A DNA stretch of 64,000 nt from Candidatus Bathyarchaeia archaeon (lineage in GTDB: Archaea; Thermoproteota; Bathyarchaeia; Bathyarchaeales; Bathycorpusculaceae), in contig JAVYUU010000002.1 of NCBI GenBank assembly GCA_038728085.1, forward strand, positions 1 to 64,000, given 5' to 3'. The position numbers and the translations under genes were made by a program. This document shows, in pieces, positions 8,389 through 16,967 of the stretch. Below the pieces are notes generated by a model. It did no database searches. It worked only from the letters and a program-made list of their open reading frames with translations, and was not told the origin of the DNA. How positions within the stretch are numbered: position 1 is the first letter of the stretch; the number at the start of each line of letters is the position of its first letter.

Positions 8389-9444
8389 GTGTTCAAGTTG
8401 GATCGAAAGCTTGTAAAAGCTGAGGATCTACTTGGCTTCTGCATGAACATCCTTAAACGGGTTGGGGTAAGCGAGGAAAACTCGAGAATCGTGGCTGACA
8501 GCCTAGTTATGGCCAACCTGAGAGGCGTGGATTCTCATGGTGTGGCAAGACTACCCACATACGTTGAAAGGGTTTTAAGGGGATACATAAACCCCAACGG
8601 CCTCATAGAGATTGTGAAGGAGCATGGAGCAACTGCGCTTATAGATGCGCACAACAATTTTGGCCAAGTGGCAGCGATGCACGCTGTAAACCTCGCCGCC
8701 GAGAAAGTGAAAATGTATGGAGTTTCATGCGTTGGAGTTAGGAACGCAAACCATTTTGGCATGGCTGCTTATTACGCGCTTAAACTCGCAGAAAAAGGGC
8801 TTATCAGCATAATCTTGTCTAATGGCCCGCCAGCTATTGCTCCTTGGGGAGGAAAGAGGCCCATGCTTGGCACAAACCCCCTCTGTATAGGCTTTCCGGC
8901 GCTAAACAGGGACTCAATCATTTTGGATATGGCCGTGAGCGCTGTGGCCCGTGGAAAAATACGCTTAGCCGCCCTGAAAGGGGAAAGAATCCCCGAAGGC
9001 TGGGCCTTCGACGAGAATGGAAACCCCACAACGGATCCAGTGGCCGCTTTGAGGGGAACCCTCGCCCCCATAGGTGGACCAAAGGGGTACGGCTTAGCCC
9101 TCGCCATAGACATACTATGCGGGCTGATCACAGGCTCAAGCTACCTCCAAAACGTAAAGGCCCTCGACGACTTCAGCGGACCCTCTGGAACAGGCTTCTT
9201 CATAGAGGCCATCAATGTTGAGGCCTTCATTCCACGAAGAGAGTACGAGGAGAAAATCGCCGAATACGTGAAGATGGTTAAGGGCTGCCCGAAAAGGGAA
9301 GGAACCAGCGAAATATACCTGCCGGGGGAGATAGAGAAAAGGGAAATGGAACGGAGGATTAAAGAGGGGATACCACTAGACAGCGAAGTTCTATCGGAGC
9401 TAAAGAAACTGGCTGAAAGGTTTGATGTGAAATCACCCTTCTAG
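8389..9444 (+). CDS. Malate/L-lactate dehydrogenase family (Ldh2-type) oxidoreductase
   Basis: 351 aa, normal for this NAD(P)-dependent family (MdhII/ComC/AllD/sulfolactate dehydrogenases), unrelated to classical Rossmann MDH. Key motifs: RGVDSHGVARLP (about 46-57), the catalytic His in VRNANHFG (about 118-125), ILSNGPPAIAPWGG and GTNPLC. GTG start at 8389, 36 bases from the divergent corrinoid-activator gene, so both promoters are packed together. The substrate, a 2-hydroxyacid or ureidoglycolate-like compound, cannot be told from sequence. The 3' end overlaps the convergent AOR gene by 4 bases. Confidence 0.88.
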   Translation: MFKLDRKLVKAEDLLGFCMNILKRVGVSEENSRIVADSLVMANLRGVDSHGVARLPTYVERVLRGYINPNGLIEIVKEHGATALIDAHNNFGQVAAMHAVNLAAEKVKMYGVSCVGVRNANHFGMAAYYALKLAEKGLISIILSNGPPAIAPWGGKRPMLGTNPLCIGFPALNRDSIILDMAVSAVARGKIRLAALKGERIPEGWAFDENGNPTTDPVAALRGTLAPIGGPKGYGLALAIDILCGLITGSSYLQNVKALDDFSGPSGTGFFIEAINVEAFIPRREYEEKIAEYVKMVKGCPKREGTSEIYLPGEIEKREMERRIKEGIPLDSEVLSELKKLAERFDVKSPF

Positions 9445-11264
9445 ATTCCGAGCTCCCTAAGCTTCTCTTCCGAAGGCATCCCATCAGGGGTCCAGCCTCG
9501 GGCTTCATAGTATTCCCTTAGCATGAGTTCCATGTCTGGAACATTTCTCATGGTGCCGCCATCCTGTGGCTCCAGCAGCCTTCTTGGAAGAACATCATCC
9601 TTTGAGGATACCCCCCACCTGCAGTTAAGCACCCTTTTAAGGTTGAAGCTTCTTTCACCAACCTTCATCAGATCCTCCACGGCTACCCTTCTGCCAGTTA
9701 CAAGCTCAAAGAACACTGTTATCTGTGTGAGGGTTAAGCCGGCTGAGGATGCATACTTGCATATCATCAATGCATCGTAAAGCTCCATCATGTCCTGCAT
9801 TTTCTTAACGGTTATGGCTTTTCCTTTCGACTGGAACCTGTCGCTCTGCACTGTGATGCCAATTTCGGGTGCAAGCCTTCCCCTGTCCGGGTTATGTGGC
9901 CAGGCAAGGTGGCATCCTCCACGGTTCATTGTTGCATAGCTTAGGGCATGGCCGAAGAAGGCTCTTGGGTTGTGGGCGGCAACCTCGAGGCCTTTAACGT
10001 GGACGGCGAACTCCTCGCTTCCACGGTTCAACAGTCTGGCTGCTTCTCGAACGCCTTGAGCCAGCAGGCTGCCTATGCCTTTCCTTTCCGCTATCAACTC
10101 GACCAGTTTAACCAGATATTCGGATGGACCCCATGTGAGTTCCATTCCGCCAGTGTCCTCTTTTGTTATTATCCCCTTTTCGTAGGCTTCTATGGCGAAG
10201 GCGAGAACAGCCCCAACGGAAATCGTATCCATCCCCAGCCTGTTGCATAAGTCATTCAACTTTGCAATGAGGGAGAGATCGTCATTGAGCAGGTTTGAGC
10301 CCAACATGCATAAGGTTTCAAATTCCGGGCTGTCCGCCTTTAGACAGGCATACTTCCCATCCCTTATGTGAATCGTGCGCTTGCATCCTATAACACAATT
10401 GCAGCACGGCGTTATCTTGTCCAAGATTGTTTGGGCTATTTTGACTCCGCTGATTTTCTCCACCTTATCCTCAGCCCAAACGCCGTCTCTGTGATTTCTT
10501 ATGGGTATGTTGCCCATGTGATAGTAGGACTCCATGCCTCCGCCGGTGCCGTACTTGCGGAGGCCTTGGGCAGCCGGACTTTTGGCCAGCTGCGTTTGCA
10601 CCTCTCTTGCAAACTTTAGCAGAGCGTCCTCATCGGCCACGGGGATTTTGCCTGTTCCCTTGACGGCCACAGCCTTCAAGTTTTTAGAGCCCATGACCGC
10701 GCCCATGCCTGATCTTCCGGCTTTGCCTACACCAAAAATTATTGAGGCATAATACACACGTTTTTCGCCAGCTGGTCCTATGGCGCCTATCTGGACAGCG
10801 TTGTCCTTAAGCTCCCTTTTTATGAGGCTGTAAGTTTCGTAAACGTCTTTGCCCCAGAGGTTTCTTGCATCCTTGAATTCGACATGGCCGTCCATTATGG
10901 ACAGGTAGACCGGCTTTTCCGCCCTACCGCTTATGACGATTAAGTCGAAGCCCGCCTTCTTAAGCTGCTGACCAAACAAGCCTCCAGCATGTGACTCCCC
11001 CCAAATTCCAAGCGGAGACCTTGCACAAACACTGAGACGCCCAGAAGAGGGAACGGCTGTCCCTGTAAGGGGTCCGGTGGCAAATATCAGAAGGGCCTCG
11101 GGACTAAAGGGATCCACGTCGGAGGGCATCTCATCATAGATTATTTTTGCGGCTAAACTTGAGCCGCCCACATATTTTTCTTTCAAGTGTTGGGGGAGAC
11201 TTTCAGCTTTAACCCGCTGATTTGTAAGGTCTACTCGTAGAATTTTGCCTACATACCCAGTCAT
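9441..11264 (-). CDS. Aldehyde ferredoxin oxidoreductase family enzyme (AOR1)
   Basis: 607 aa, standard length. The N-terminal domain (MTGYVGKILRVDLTNQ, GTAVPSSGRLSVCARSPLG, GESHAGGLFG) binds the bis-pterin cofactor, and the cluster ligands PCCNCVIGC (C-x2-C-x3-C, about residues 288-295) with a later Cys in ETLCMLGSN hold the 4Fe-4S centre. AORs oxidise aldehydes to acids, or run in reverse, with ferredoxin and a tungsten or molybdenum pterin. It is the last gene of a minus-strand run (U32-like, creatininase-like, cupin, AOR), 50 bases after the cupin gene. The substrate is unknown. Confidence 0.92.
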   Translation of the reverse strand: MTGYVGKILRVDLTNQRVKAESLPQHLKEKYVGGSSLAAKIIYDEMPSDVDPFSPEALLIFATGPLTGTAVPSSGRLSVCARSPLGIWGESHAGGLFGQQLKKAGFDLIVISGRAEKPVYLSIMDGHVEFKDARNLWGKDVYETYSLIKRELKDNAVQIGAIGPAGEKRVYYASIIFGVGKAGRSGMGAVMGSKNLKAVAVKGTGKIPVADEDALLKFAREVQTQLAKSPAAQGLRKYGTGGGMESYYHMGNIPIRNHRDGVWAEDKVEKISGVKIAQTILDKITPCCNCVIGCKRTIHIRDGKYACLKADSPEFETLCMLGSNLLNDDLSLIAKLNDLCNRLGMDTISVGAVLAFAIEAYEKGIITKEDTGGMELTWGPSEYLVKLVELIAERKGIGSLLAQGVREAARLLNRGSEEFAVHVKGLEVAAHNPRAFFGHALSYATMNRGGCHLAWPHNPDRGRLAPEIGITVQSDRFQSKGKAITVKKMQDMMELYDALMICKYASSAGLTLTQITVFFELVTGRRVAVEDLMKVGERSFNLKRVLNCRWGVSSKDDVLPRRLLEPQDGGTMRNVPDMELMLREYYEARGWTPDGMPSEEKLRELGI

Positions 11265-11314
11265 TCTGAACCCTCACGCTTTAGTAACATGTCGACAAAA
11301 AGAGGGGATTGTTG

Positions 11315-11683
11315 CTATTTTTTAGCCCTTTCCCTTATGATTCTCTCGTCTCCTGGAGGAGTGTAGACCCATATAAATTGAAGTTCCTCGTCTCCAGAAT
11401 TTTCTATAGTGTGGGTTTCATTCGGCGGCACGTAAACTAAGTCGCCTGCCTCGAGAATGTGCTGTTCCCTTGCGCTTGAAACCTTCGCCCTCCCCTTCAA
11501 GATGAAAATCGTTTCCTCGCCGGTGTGCGCGTGGGGTGCACCTTTCTCGCCTACGGGATAGACTGTGAAGCCCATTGCCACATGTTTTGAGCCTATAACT
11601 GGATCCATAAGAATCTTTGTCACCTTTTTTGATGGTGGAGGTGCAGGAAAGACGGGAGCCTCATTCTTTTTAACAACTATCAT
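11315..11683 (-). CDS. Single-domain cupin protein
   Basis: About 122 aa from ATG 11683, chosen because GGTG lies 7-10 bases upstream and the start falls just past the creatininase stop; the frame is open to 11710. One cupin barrel with metal motif 1 PHAHTGEETIFILKGRA (two His and Glu) and motif 2 GDLVYVPPNETHTIEN (final His). Such cupins are isomerases, dioxygenases or sugar-binding proteins, and the reaction is not predictable. Its place between creatininase-like and AOR genes suggests work on the same substrate. Confidence 0.82.
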   Translation of the reverse strand: MIVVKKNEAPVFPAPPPSKKVTKILMDPVIGSKHVAMGFTVYPVGEKGAPHAHTGEETIFILKGRAKVSSAREQHILEAGDLVYVPPNETHTIENSGDEELQFIWVYTPPGDERIIRERAKK

Positions 11684-11687
11684 ATTT

Positions 11688-12512
11688 CTACACCTTGGGT
11701 GGATTTTCAAGAGGTGAAACTCCAGGTGGATATTTCCGCTTAAGTTCCTCTATAAATTCGCATAATTTATCAACAACGGCGTCCACTATTCTTCTGCCTT
11801 TTTCCCTAGTTGCCTTTGTTGCGTCTCCAAGGATGCCTAGCTTGTAGACGTCAACTTGAAAGTAGGAGGCTGTAATGTTGTGGTGGGGGAAACCGCCTTC
11901 CTCTGGGATTGTGCTCGTCGGATGCCCAAACCATTTCCTATCAACAATGCTGGGGGCTGACTCCTTACCAGCTTTGCTCATATCCACGAGCTCCGAGTAA
12001 AGCTCTAGAGCTACGGAAGTCTCTGCCTCGTCGGCGTGCACGAATGGGGTTTCACAAGCCTCCTCTATGGTTTTTCTAACAAGCTCCCACCATGTGGCAA
12101 CAGCGATGAACGCCTTAGTCTCTAACGCTAACTCATGCAAAGCTCCGGTGAAAACCCACTGTTGACCGTGTCCATTAAGAATTATGATCTTTTTGAAGCC
12201 GTTTTTAACGAATCCGGTCACAACGTCCTTCACAAATTGCTTGAGTATGTCTGATCTAATTGGAATGGTTCCCGGAAAACCGTACTGCATGTACATGTGG
12301 GCGCCATACCATATTGGAGGGGCAACTAGCACGCCTGTTCTCTTCGCCACACGTTCCGCCATTTTCTGAACGTTTAAGGAGTCCACTCCCACTGGGCAGT
12401 GGGGGCCATGCATTTCTATGGAGCCAATCGGGATTATGATTATGTCGCATTTTTTAATGTGCTCAACAATCTCTGGCCAGCTTAACTCCTGATACCAAAC
12501 GCTTTTCGGCAT
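11688..12512 (-). CDS. Creatininase-family amidohydrolase
   Basis: 274 aa. The family metal ligands are visible: Glu and His in PIGSIEMHGPHCPVGVD (about 27-43), NGHGQQ (about 114-119) and the Glu in HADEAETSVAL. The family includes creatininase, the riboflavin/F420-pathway formamide hydrolase ArfB and the mycofactocin peptidase MftE, all binuclear metal amide hydrolases. The neighbourhood here is not that of F420 synthesis or mycofactocin. It lies 15 bases downstream of the U32-like gene and just ahead of the cupin gene, so it is part of one operon. Confidence 0.88.
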   Translation of the reverse strand: MPKSVWYQELSWPEIVEHIKKCDIIIIPIGSIEMHGPHCPVGVDSLNVQKMAERVAKRTGVLVAPPIWYGAHMYMQYGFPGTIPIRSDILKQFVKDVVTGFVKNGFKKIIILNGHGQQWVFTGALHELALETKAFIAVATWWELVRKTIEEACETPFVHADEAETSVALELYSELVDMSKAGKESAPSIVDRKWFGHPTSTIPEEGGFPHHNITASYFQVDVYKLGILGDATKATREKGRRIVDAVVDKLCEFIEELKRKYPPGVSPLENPPKV

Positions 12513-12527
12513 TTGTTTCCCCTTTTT

Positions 12528-13457
12528 CTATTTGGGGATGGCAAGTCCCTTAGCGCCCTTCTTGGATTGAACAGCCTCTGGATAATATCTTTTAATCATG
12601 CGGTCCACGAGCACCGCTTGGATGGCCATTTTCACGCCGTCTTCCTTGGTTGTCAGCATACCGTGCTTTTCGAGCACCGAGTTTCCAGTCTTCAAGTGTA
12701 TAGGTGCCCCAATCCTCACCATTTCAGGCGCTTCGTAGGTCCTAATCATCCCGCCAGTGGAGGCCGGGTTGTCAACATGCACGTCAATTGGCACTTTAAC
12801 AGCCTGCCTTATGGCGGCGATCATGGGCAACGTTAGATCCCTCACCGGGTTTATGGAGTCGGCGCCGAGCATCTCCAAAACCTTGAAGGACACGGGGTTT
12901 CCATGGCCACAGTGAGCGGACAGCTTAAAGGACAGGTCTTTGGGAAGCTCTCCATCCTTCCTCATCTCATTTAACAGCCACAGAAGGCCCTCATCATAGA
13001 CGAGTATGCCCCTGCAGCCAAGCTCCACAGCCCTCTTGACATCTTCAACAGCCCTTACAACCTGTTCCATTCCCCTAAGCCTATAGCCAATTCTACCGGC
13101 TTCCATGGTGCCCGTTGCCCTTTGGGGGCTTAGGTCGTAGGCAGCCCTCGGCCCAACTGAGAGGTTTAGTTCAACTTTAAAATCCTTTGCAATCTGTATG
13201 TACTCTTCCAGCTCCTCGTCTGTGTGGCGCATAATCCCGCGGGTTTCATCAATCCTGTTGATGACAACACCATACTTCTCAGCTGTTTCAAGCAAGGCCC
13301 TCATAGCCTCAGCGGTGTTAACCGTTGGCACCTCCAGCCTGTACTGGGCGCCATCTGGAAACCTTAACTTTGATTCGGGAAGCTCGTAGAGGTCACGGTC
13401 CGGAAGCCCCTTCTTCCTCAAATATGCGCGGGTTTCCTTACCAACCAGTATCTCCAT
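12528..13457 (-). CDS. TIM-barrel protein distantly resembling U32 peptidases
   Basis: About 309 aa from ATG 13457, with AAGGGA 8 bases upstream; an in-frame GTG lies at 13472. Predicted alternating strands and helices with barrel-like ends: LNLSVGPRAAYDL, GYRLRGMEQ, RGILVYDEGLLW, LSAHCGHGNP, GADSINPVRD and VPIDVHVDNPASTGG. The layout recalls U32 collagenase-like proteins, but their Cys cluster is absent. It is the first gene of an operon with creatininase-like, cupin and AOR genes. No function should be assigned beyond the fold guess. Confidence 0.7.
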   Translation of the reverse strand: MEILVGKETRAYLRKKGLPDRDLYELPESKLRFPDGAQYRLEVPTVNTAEAMRALLETAEKYGVVINRIDETRGIMRHTDEELEEYIQIAKDFKVELNLSVGPRAAYDLSPQRATGTMEAGRIGYRLRGMEQVVRAVEDVKRAVELGCRGILVYDEGLLWLLNEMRKDGELPKDLSFKLSAHCGHGNPVSFKVLEMLGADSINPVRDLTLPMIAAIRQAVKVPIDVHVDNPASTGGMIRTYEAPEMVRIGAPIHLKTGNSVLEKHGMLTTKEDGVKMAIQAVLVDRMIKRYYPEAVQSKKGAKGLAIPK

Positions 13458-13494
13458 ATCGTATCCCTTCACTTCAAGTAGCGACGCTTCTACA

Positions 13495-13504
13495 CTTATT
13501 TAAA
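13495..13504 (-). promoter_or_regulatory. TATA box of the U32-like/creatininase/cupin/AOR operon
   Basis: On the minus strand ATTTAAATAA lies about 40 bases before ATG 13457, placing initiation near 13474 and leaving a short leader with the ribosome binding site. The rest of the 109-base spacer to 13582 holds nothing else I recognise. Confidence 0.5.
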
Positions 13505-13581
13505 TCTTCGCAGCTCCTAGAAGCCCTACAGTCCATTAACCTTAAAGATTCACGTCCAGAACGCCCTAAAGTTCTAGAAGT

Positions 13582-14883
13582 TTAGGGATAGTTTATCACA
13601 CCCTTCCTTTTAAGCTCCTCCAGTTCCTCCTCGTTTAGGCCCACAAGCTCCCTTAGAACCCTCTTGGTGTCCTCTCCAAGCTTTGGGACACCCCTCCAAA
13701 TTCTTCCCGGTGTCTTAGAGAATTTGGGGACTATTCCGATTTGTTTCACAAATGTCTCTGTTGTGGAATCCAGAACCTCAACTATGTCGCCTCTTTCAAT
13801 CCAATGTTTGTCCTTTAGAGCATCATCCGGCGTTGACACTCTTGAGCATGGTACATCATACTTGTTGAAGTGCTCCTCTATCTCCTCTCTCGTGTGGCTT
13901 TTAAGATATTCATTCAGAATTCTATCAAGCTCCCTGCCCTTCGGACTGTTTATGGCCTCGGGGCTTCCGGAGCACTCCTCATAGGGGAAGTCCTTGGGGT
14001 TTATTCCTGTAACATCGGCTAAAGCCTTTATGAATCGGCTGTAGGTTTGGGGTCCCACGGCTCCTATAGCCACCCAGCCGTCTTTTGCCTTGTAAAGTCC
14101 ATAGGGCTGCTGATTGAAAACTCGGTAGACGCCCTCTTTCTCCCTTAACACGCCAAGATTATAATACATGGTATGATACATTTCGATTATTCTGGCTATG
14201 GCCTCAAACTGTGCCGTGTCCACAACTTGGCCTTCCCCGGTTTTCTGCGCGTGGATGTAGGCTGCTAGGGCTCCGATTGTTCCGAAGAGGGCTGTGATGT
14301 AGTCTCCCGCGTAGAGGGGCAGCCGGTAAACTTCATGCTCCGGGGTTGAGGCTAGCTTGCACCATCCGGAATATGCCTGTGAAATTATGTCGTAGCTGCC
14401 TCTCCTGCATTTTTTGGGGTCTCCGCCAAACTCTGGCCGCCCATACCCGCTCACATGCACTATCACAATTTTGGGATTAACCCTGAAAATATCTTCATCC
14501 TTTATCCCAAATCTCTCTTCAAGCCAGACAAGGCTTTCAACAAATATGTCGGATTGCCTAATGAGCTCAAAGAATATTTTCTTCCCTTCCTCGGCCTTCA
14601 TGTCCAAGGCTACGCTGAGCTCGTTTCTTCTAACACACACAAATTCTCCGCCAATTTTTCTGCCGTTGGCCTCATAGAATGGGGGAAGCAGCCTCATGGT
14701 GTCACCGGTGTCCGGCCTTTCTATGTGTATTACTTCTGCTCCAAGGTCGCCGAGCAGTGTGCCTATGGTGGGGCCGGCCACTATGCTTCCGGCAACCAGA
14801 ACCCTAATCCCGCTCAGCGGGCCATACTCAGGTGAAAAATGTGGGGCTGAAATTCTTCCAGCGGGCATAAGTTGATTTGACAC
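13582..14883 (-). CDS. Family III (CaiB/Frc-type) acyl-CoA transferase
   Basis: 433 aa, the usual size. The N-terminus GPLSGIRVLVAGSIVAGPTIGTLLGDLGAEVIHIE is the family signature, here seen in part as VLVAGSIVAGPTIGTLL. Other motifs are NELSVALDMK, the nucleophile Asp in YAGDYITALFG and VDTAQFEA. These enzymes move CoA between carboxylic acids. It is followed after 2 bases by the dehydrogenase/hydratase fusion, and together they would activate an acid and carry it through hydration and oxidation. Carnitine, 2-hydroxyacids or branched acids are all possible substrates. Confidence 0.9.
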   Translation of the reverse strand: MSNQLMPAGRISAPHFSPEYGPLSGIRVLVAGSIVAGPTIGTLLGDLGAEVIHIERPDTGDTMRLLPPFYEANGRKIGGEFVCVRRNELSVALDMKAEEGKKIFFELIRQSDIFVESLVWLEERFGIKDEDIFRVNPKIVIVHVSGYGRPEFGGDPKKCRRGSYDIISQAYSGWCKLASTPEHEVYRLPLYAGDYITALFGTIGALAAYIHAQKTGEGQVVDTAQFEAIARIIEMYHTMYYNLGVLREKEGVYRVFNQQPYGLYKAKDGWVAIGAVGPQTYSRFIKALADVTGINPKDFPYEECSGSPEAINSPKGRELDRILNEYLKSHTREEIEEHFNKYDVPCSRVSTPDDALKDKHWIERGDIVEVLDSTTETFVKQIGIVPKFSKTPGRIWRGVPKLGEDTKRVLRELVGLNEEELEELKRKGVINYP

Positions 14884-14885
14884 CT

Positions 14886-16850
14886 CTAAAATTGGGGTTT
14901 CCTCTTATACATGAAGGCTTGGATCCCCTCAGCAACCTCTTCTGATGGAGAGATGTCCCCTGAAACCGTGGATTCTATGAAGCATCCGGTCTCCAATGAG
15001 GGCATGACTCCAAGAGCCACCGCCTTCTTGAAATATCTAACTGCGAGTGGAGGGAGCTCCGCCACCCTTTTGGCGAATTCAAAGGCTTTTTCCATAAACT
15101 CCGCACTTGGATAAACCTCAGAAACCAAGCCGAGCTCCAGCGCCTGCTTCGCGTCGATGTTTTTTCTCAGAAGTATTATATCTTTGAGTCTGCCAACGCC
15201 TACTAGGTAGGCTAGCCTCTGGGTTCCACCCCAGCCGGGTGTTATTCCAAGGTTTAGCTCCGGAAGCCCCATGAAGGCTTTATCGCTCATAACCCTCAAG
15301 TCGCAGGCCAACGCCAACTCAAAGCCTCCGCCTAGCGCCGGCCCATTTATCGCCGCGATTACAGGCTTCGGGTAAAGCTCAATCCTTCTGAGAACCTTGT
15401 GGCCAGCCTGGCTTGACTCAACAACGAGCTCCGGCCTTCCAGAGGCGAAAATTGAGATGTCTGCTCCGGCGCAGAAGTTTCTCCCAACCCCCGTGATCAT
15501 TATGGCTCTCACTTCGGCGTCCTCCTCAAGCATGCTTAAAGCGTCGTCGATCTCCTTGAGGAATGTTAAGTTGAGCGCATTAGCCCTTCTTGGCCTGTTA
15601 AGGTATATGATGCCAACGTTTTCGCGTTTTTCAACTATGACAAACTCGTACTTTCCCCTTCCATACTCGTAGAAGCCTTTGCCCGTTTTCCTTCCAAGCC
15701 TGTTCTCCTTAACCATCTGTTGAAGGACGGGGTTGGGCTTGTATCTTTCCTCCCCATACTTCTTGTAAAGTTCCTCCAGCTTTGCTACTATTCTATCGAT
15801 TCCTATGTCGTCGGCCATGCGGAGTAGGCCTCTTGGATAATTAAGTCCATTTAAAACTGCAAGGTCTATTTCCTCAGCGGTTGTTATGCCCTTCTCTATA
15901 AGCCATGCGGCTTCATTAACTGCCGGGGCGATCAGCCTGAGCACGTCAAATTTTGCCCCAGCCCTAAATGGAACCTCGTTTGTTTTGCCCCCGCTCCAGT
16001 CATAGAAGCCTCTGCCCGTCTTCTTCCCATAATGCCCAGCCTTGTAGAGCCTCTCAAAAAGTGGTGCAGGTCTATATGTTTCTCCAAGAGTCTTCCTAAA
16101 ATACTCTAAGACATGATAGCTTATGTCAATGCTTCCGCCGCCGAGAACATCGTGAAGTTCAAAAAGGCCCATGGGAAGGCCCATCACATACTTAACTGCG
16201 GAATCTATCTCCTCTACGGTGCCTTCACCCATCTCCACGGCCCATGCGGCTTCATTCGACATTGTGACGAAAATCCTATTCACTATGAAGCCGGGGACAT
16301 CCTTTTTCACGTGGACTATGATTCTGTCGATTTCCTTGGCGAATTCCTCAGCTATTTTGACGGTTTCTTGACTGGTTTTTTCGCCCCACACTATCTCGAG
16401 CAGTTTAAGGATTTTTGGTGGGTTGAAGAAGTGCATTCCTATCATTCTTTCAGGCTTTTTTACTGCCGTCGCAAGCTCCGTCACGCTTAACGAGGAGGTG
16501 TTTGTGGCGAATATCGCATGTTCCGGCGCGTACTTGTCAATTTCGCTGAAAACCCTCTTTTTCAGGTCCATTATTTCTGGAACAGCCTCGATTATTATGT
16601 CTGCGTCTCTTACAGCCTCAGCGAGGTTCACTGTTGCCTTTATTCTCTTCATTACGTCCTCGATGTTTTCGGTTACGTATCCCTTCTCATGGCTGCTTTT
16701 AAGTTCGCCTCTTATTTTTCCAAGGGCTTTCTGGAGTATTTCCTCGCTTATATCCACCAATTTCACGTGAAAGCCCTTAGTTGCAACAACCTCTGCGATG
16801 GCACTTCCCATGGTTCCCGCGCCGATAACTGCTACGTTTCTAACCCTCAA
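14886..16850 (-). CDS. Fused 3-hydroxyacyl-CoA dehydrogenase / enoyl-CoA hydratase
   Basis: 654 aa. The N-terminal NAD Rossmann domain (VAVIGAGTMGSAIAE, residues 7-21) is followed by the dehydrogenase active site GMHFFNPP (His) and LLEIV (Glu), two HADH C-terminal repeats (about 185-280 and 295-385, each with KTGRGFY or KTGKGFY) and a crotonase domain from about 395 with oxyanion-hole loops NFCAGADI and GPALGGGFELA and both catalytic Glu (GGGFEL, GLPELNLG). It resembles the archaeal bifunctional crotonyl-CoA hydratase/(S)-3-hydroxybutyryl-CoA dehydrogenase. It lies divergent from the thiolase gene, which supplies the next step. Confidence 0.93.
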   Translation of the reverse strand: MRVRNVAVIGAGTMGSAIAEVVATKGFHVKLVDISEEILQKALGKIRGELKSSHEKGYVTENIEDVMKRIKATVNLAEAVRDADIIIEAVPEIMDLKKRVFSEIDKYAPEHAIFATNTSSLSVTELATAVKKPERMIGMHFFNPPKILKLLEIVWGEKTSQETVKIAEEFAKEIDRIIVHVKKDVPGFIVNRIFVTMSNEAAWAVEMGEGTVEEIDSAVKYVMGLPMGLFELHDVLGGGSIDISYHVLEYFRKTLGETYRPAPLFERLYKAGHYGKKTGRGFYDWSGGKTNEVPFRAGAKFDVLRLIAPAVNEAAWLIEKGITTAEEIDLAVLNGLNYPRGLLRMADDIGIDRIVAKLEELYKKYGEERYKPNPVLQQMVKENRLGRKTGKGFYEYGRGKYEFVIVEKRENVGIIYLNRPRRANALNLTFLKEIDDALSMLEEDAEVRAIMITGVGRNFCAGADISIFASGRPELVVESSQAGHKVLRRIELYPKPVIAAINGPALGGGFELALACDLRVMSDKAFMGLPELNLGITPGWGGTQRLAYLVGVGRLKDIILLRKNIDAKQALELGLVSEVYPSAEFMEKAFEFAKRVAELPPLAVRYFKKAVALGVMPSLETGCFIESTVSGDISPSEEVAEGIQAFMYKRKPQF

Positions 16851-16872
16851 TTAGTCCCACCCTTCCAAACGG

Positions 16873-16934
16873 CTTTTAAAAGGAGAGTGTATTTTTGAGC
16901 GTTAATAAAAGTTGGGGTTGGGAAAATTTAAATC
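16873..16934. promoter_or_regulatory. Divergent promoter region
   Basis: The 117-base spacer between the fused dehydrogenase/hydratase gene (minus) and the thiolase gene (plus) carries CTTTTAAAAG near 16873-16882, a palindromic TATA-like element suited to the minus gene, and AAAATTTAAAT near 16923-16933, about 35 bases before the thiolase start, suited to the plus gene. The shared spacer would allow joint control of the two halves of the pathway. Confidence 0.45.
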
Positions 16935-16967
16935 CAAACGTAAGCCTTTCTAGTTTCAAGACGCGTA

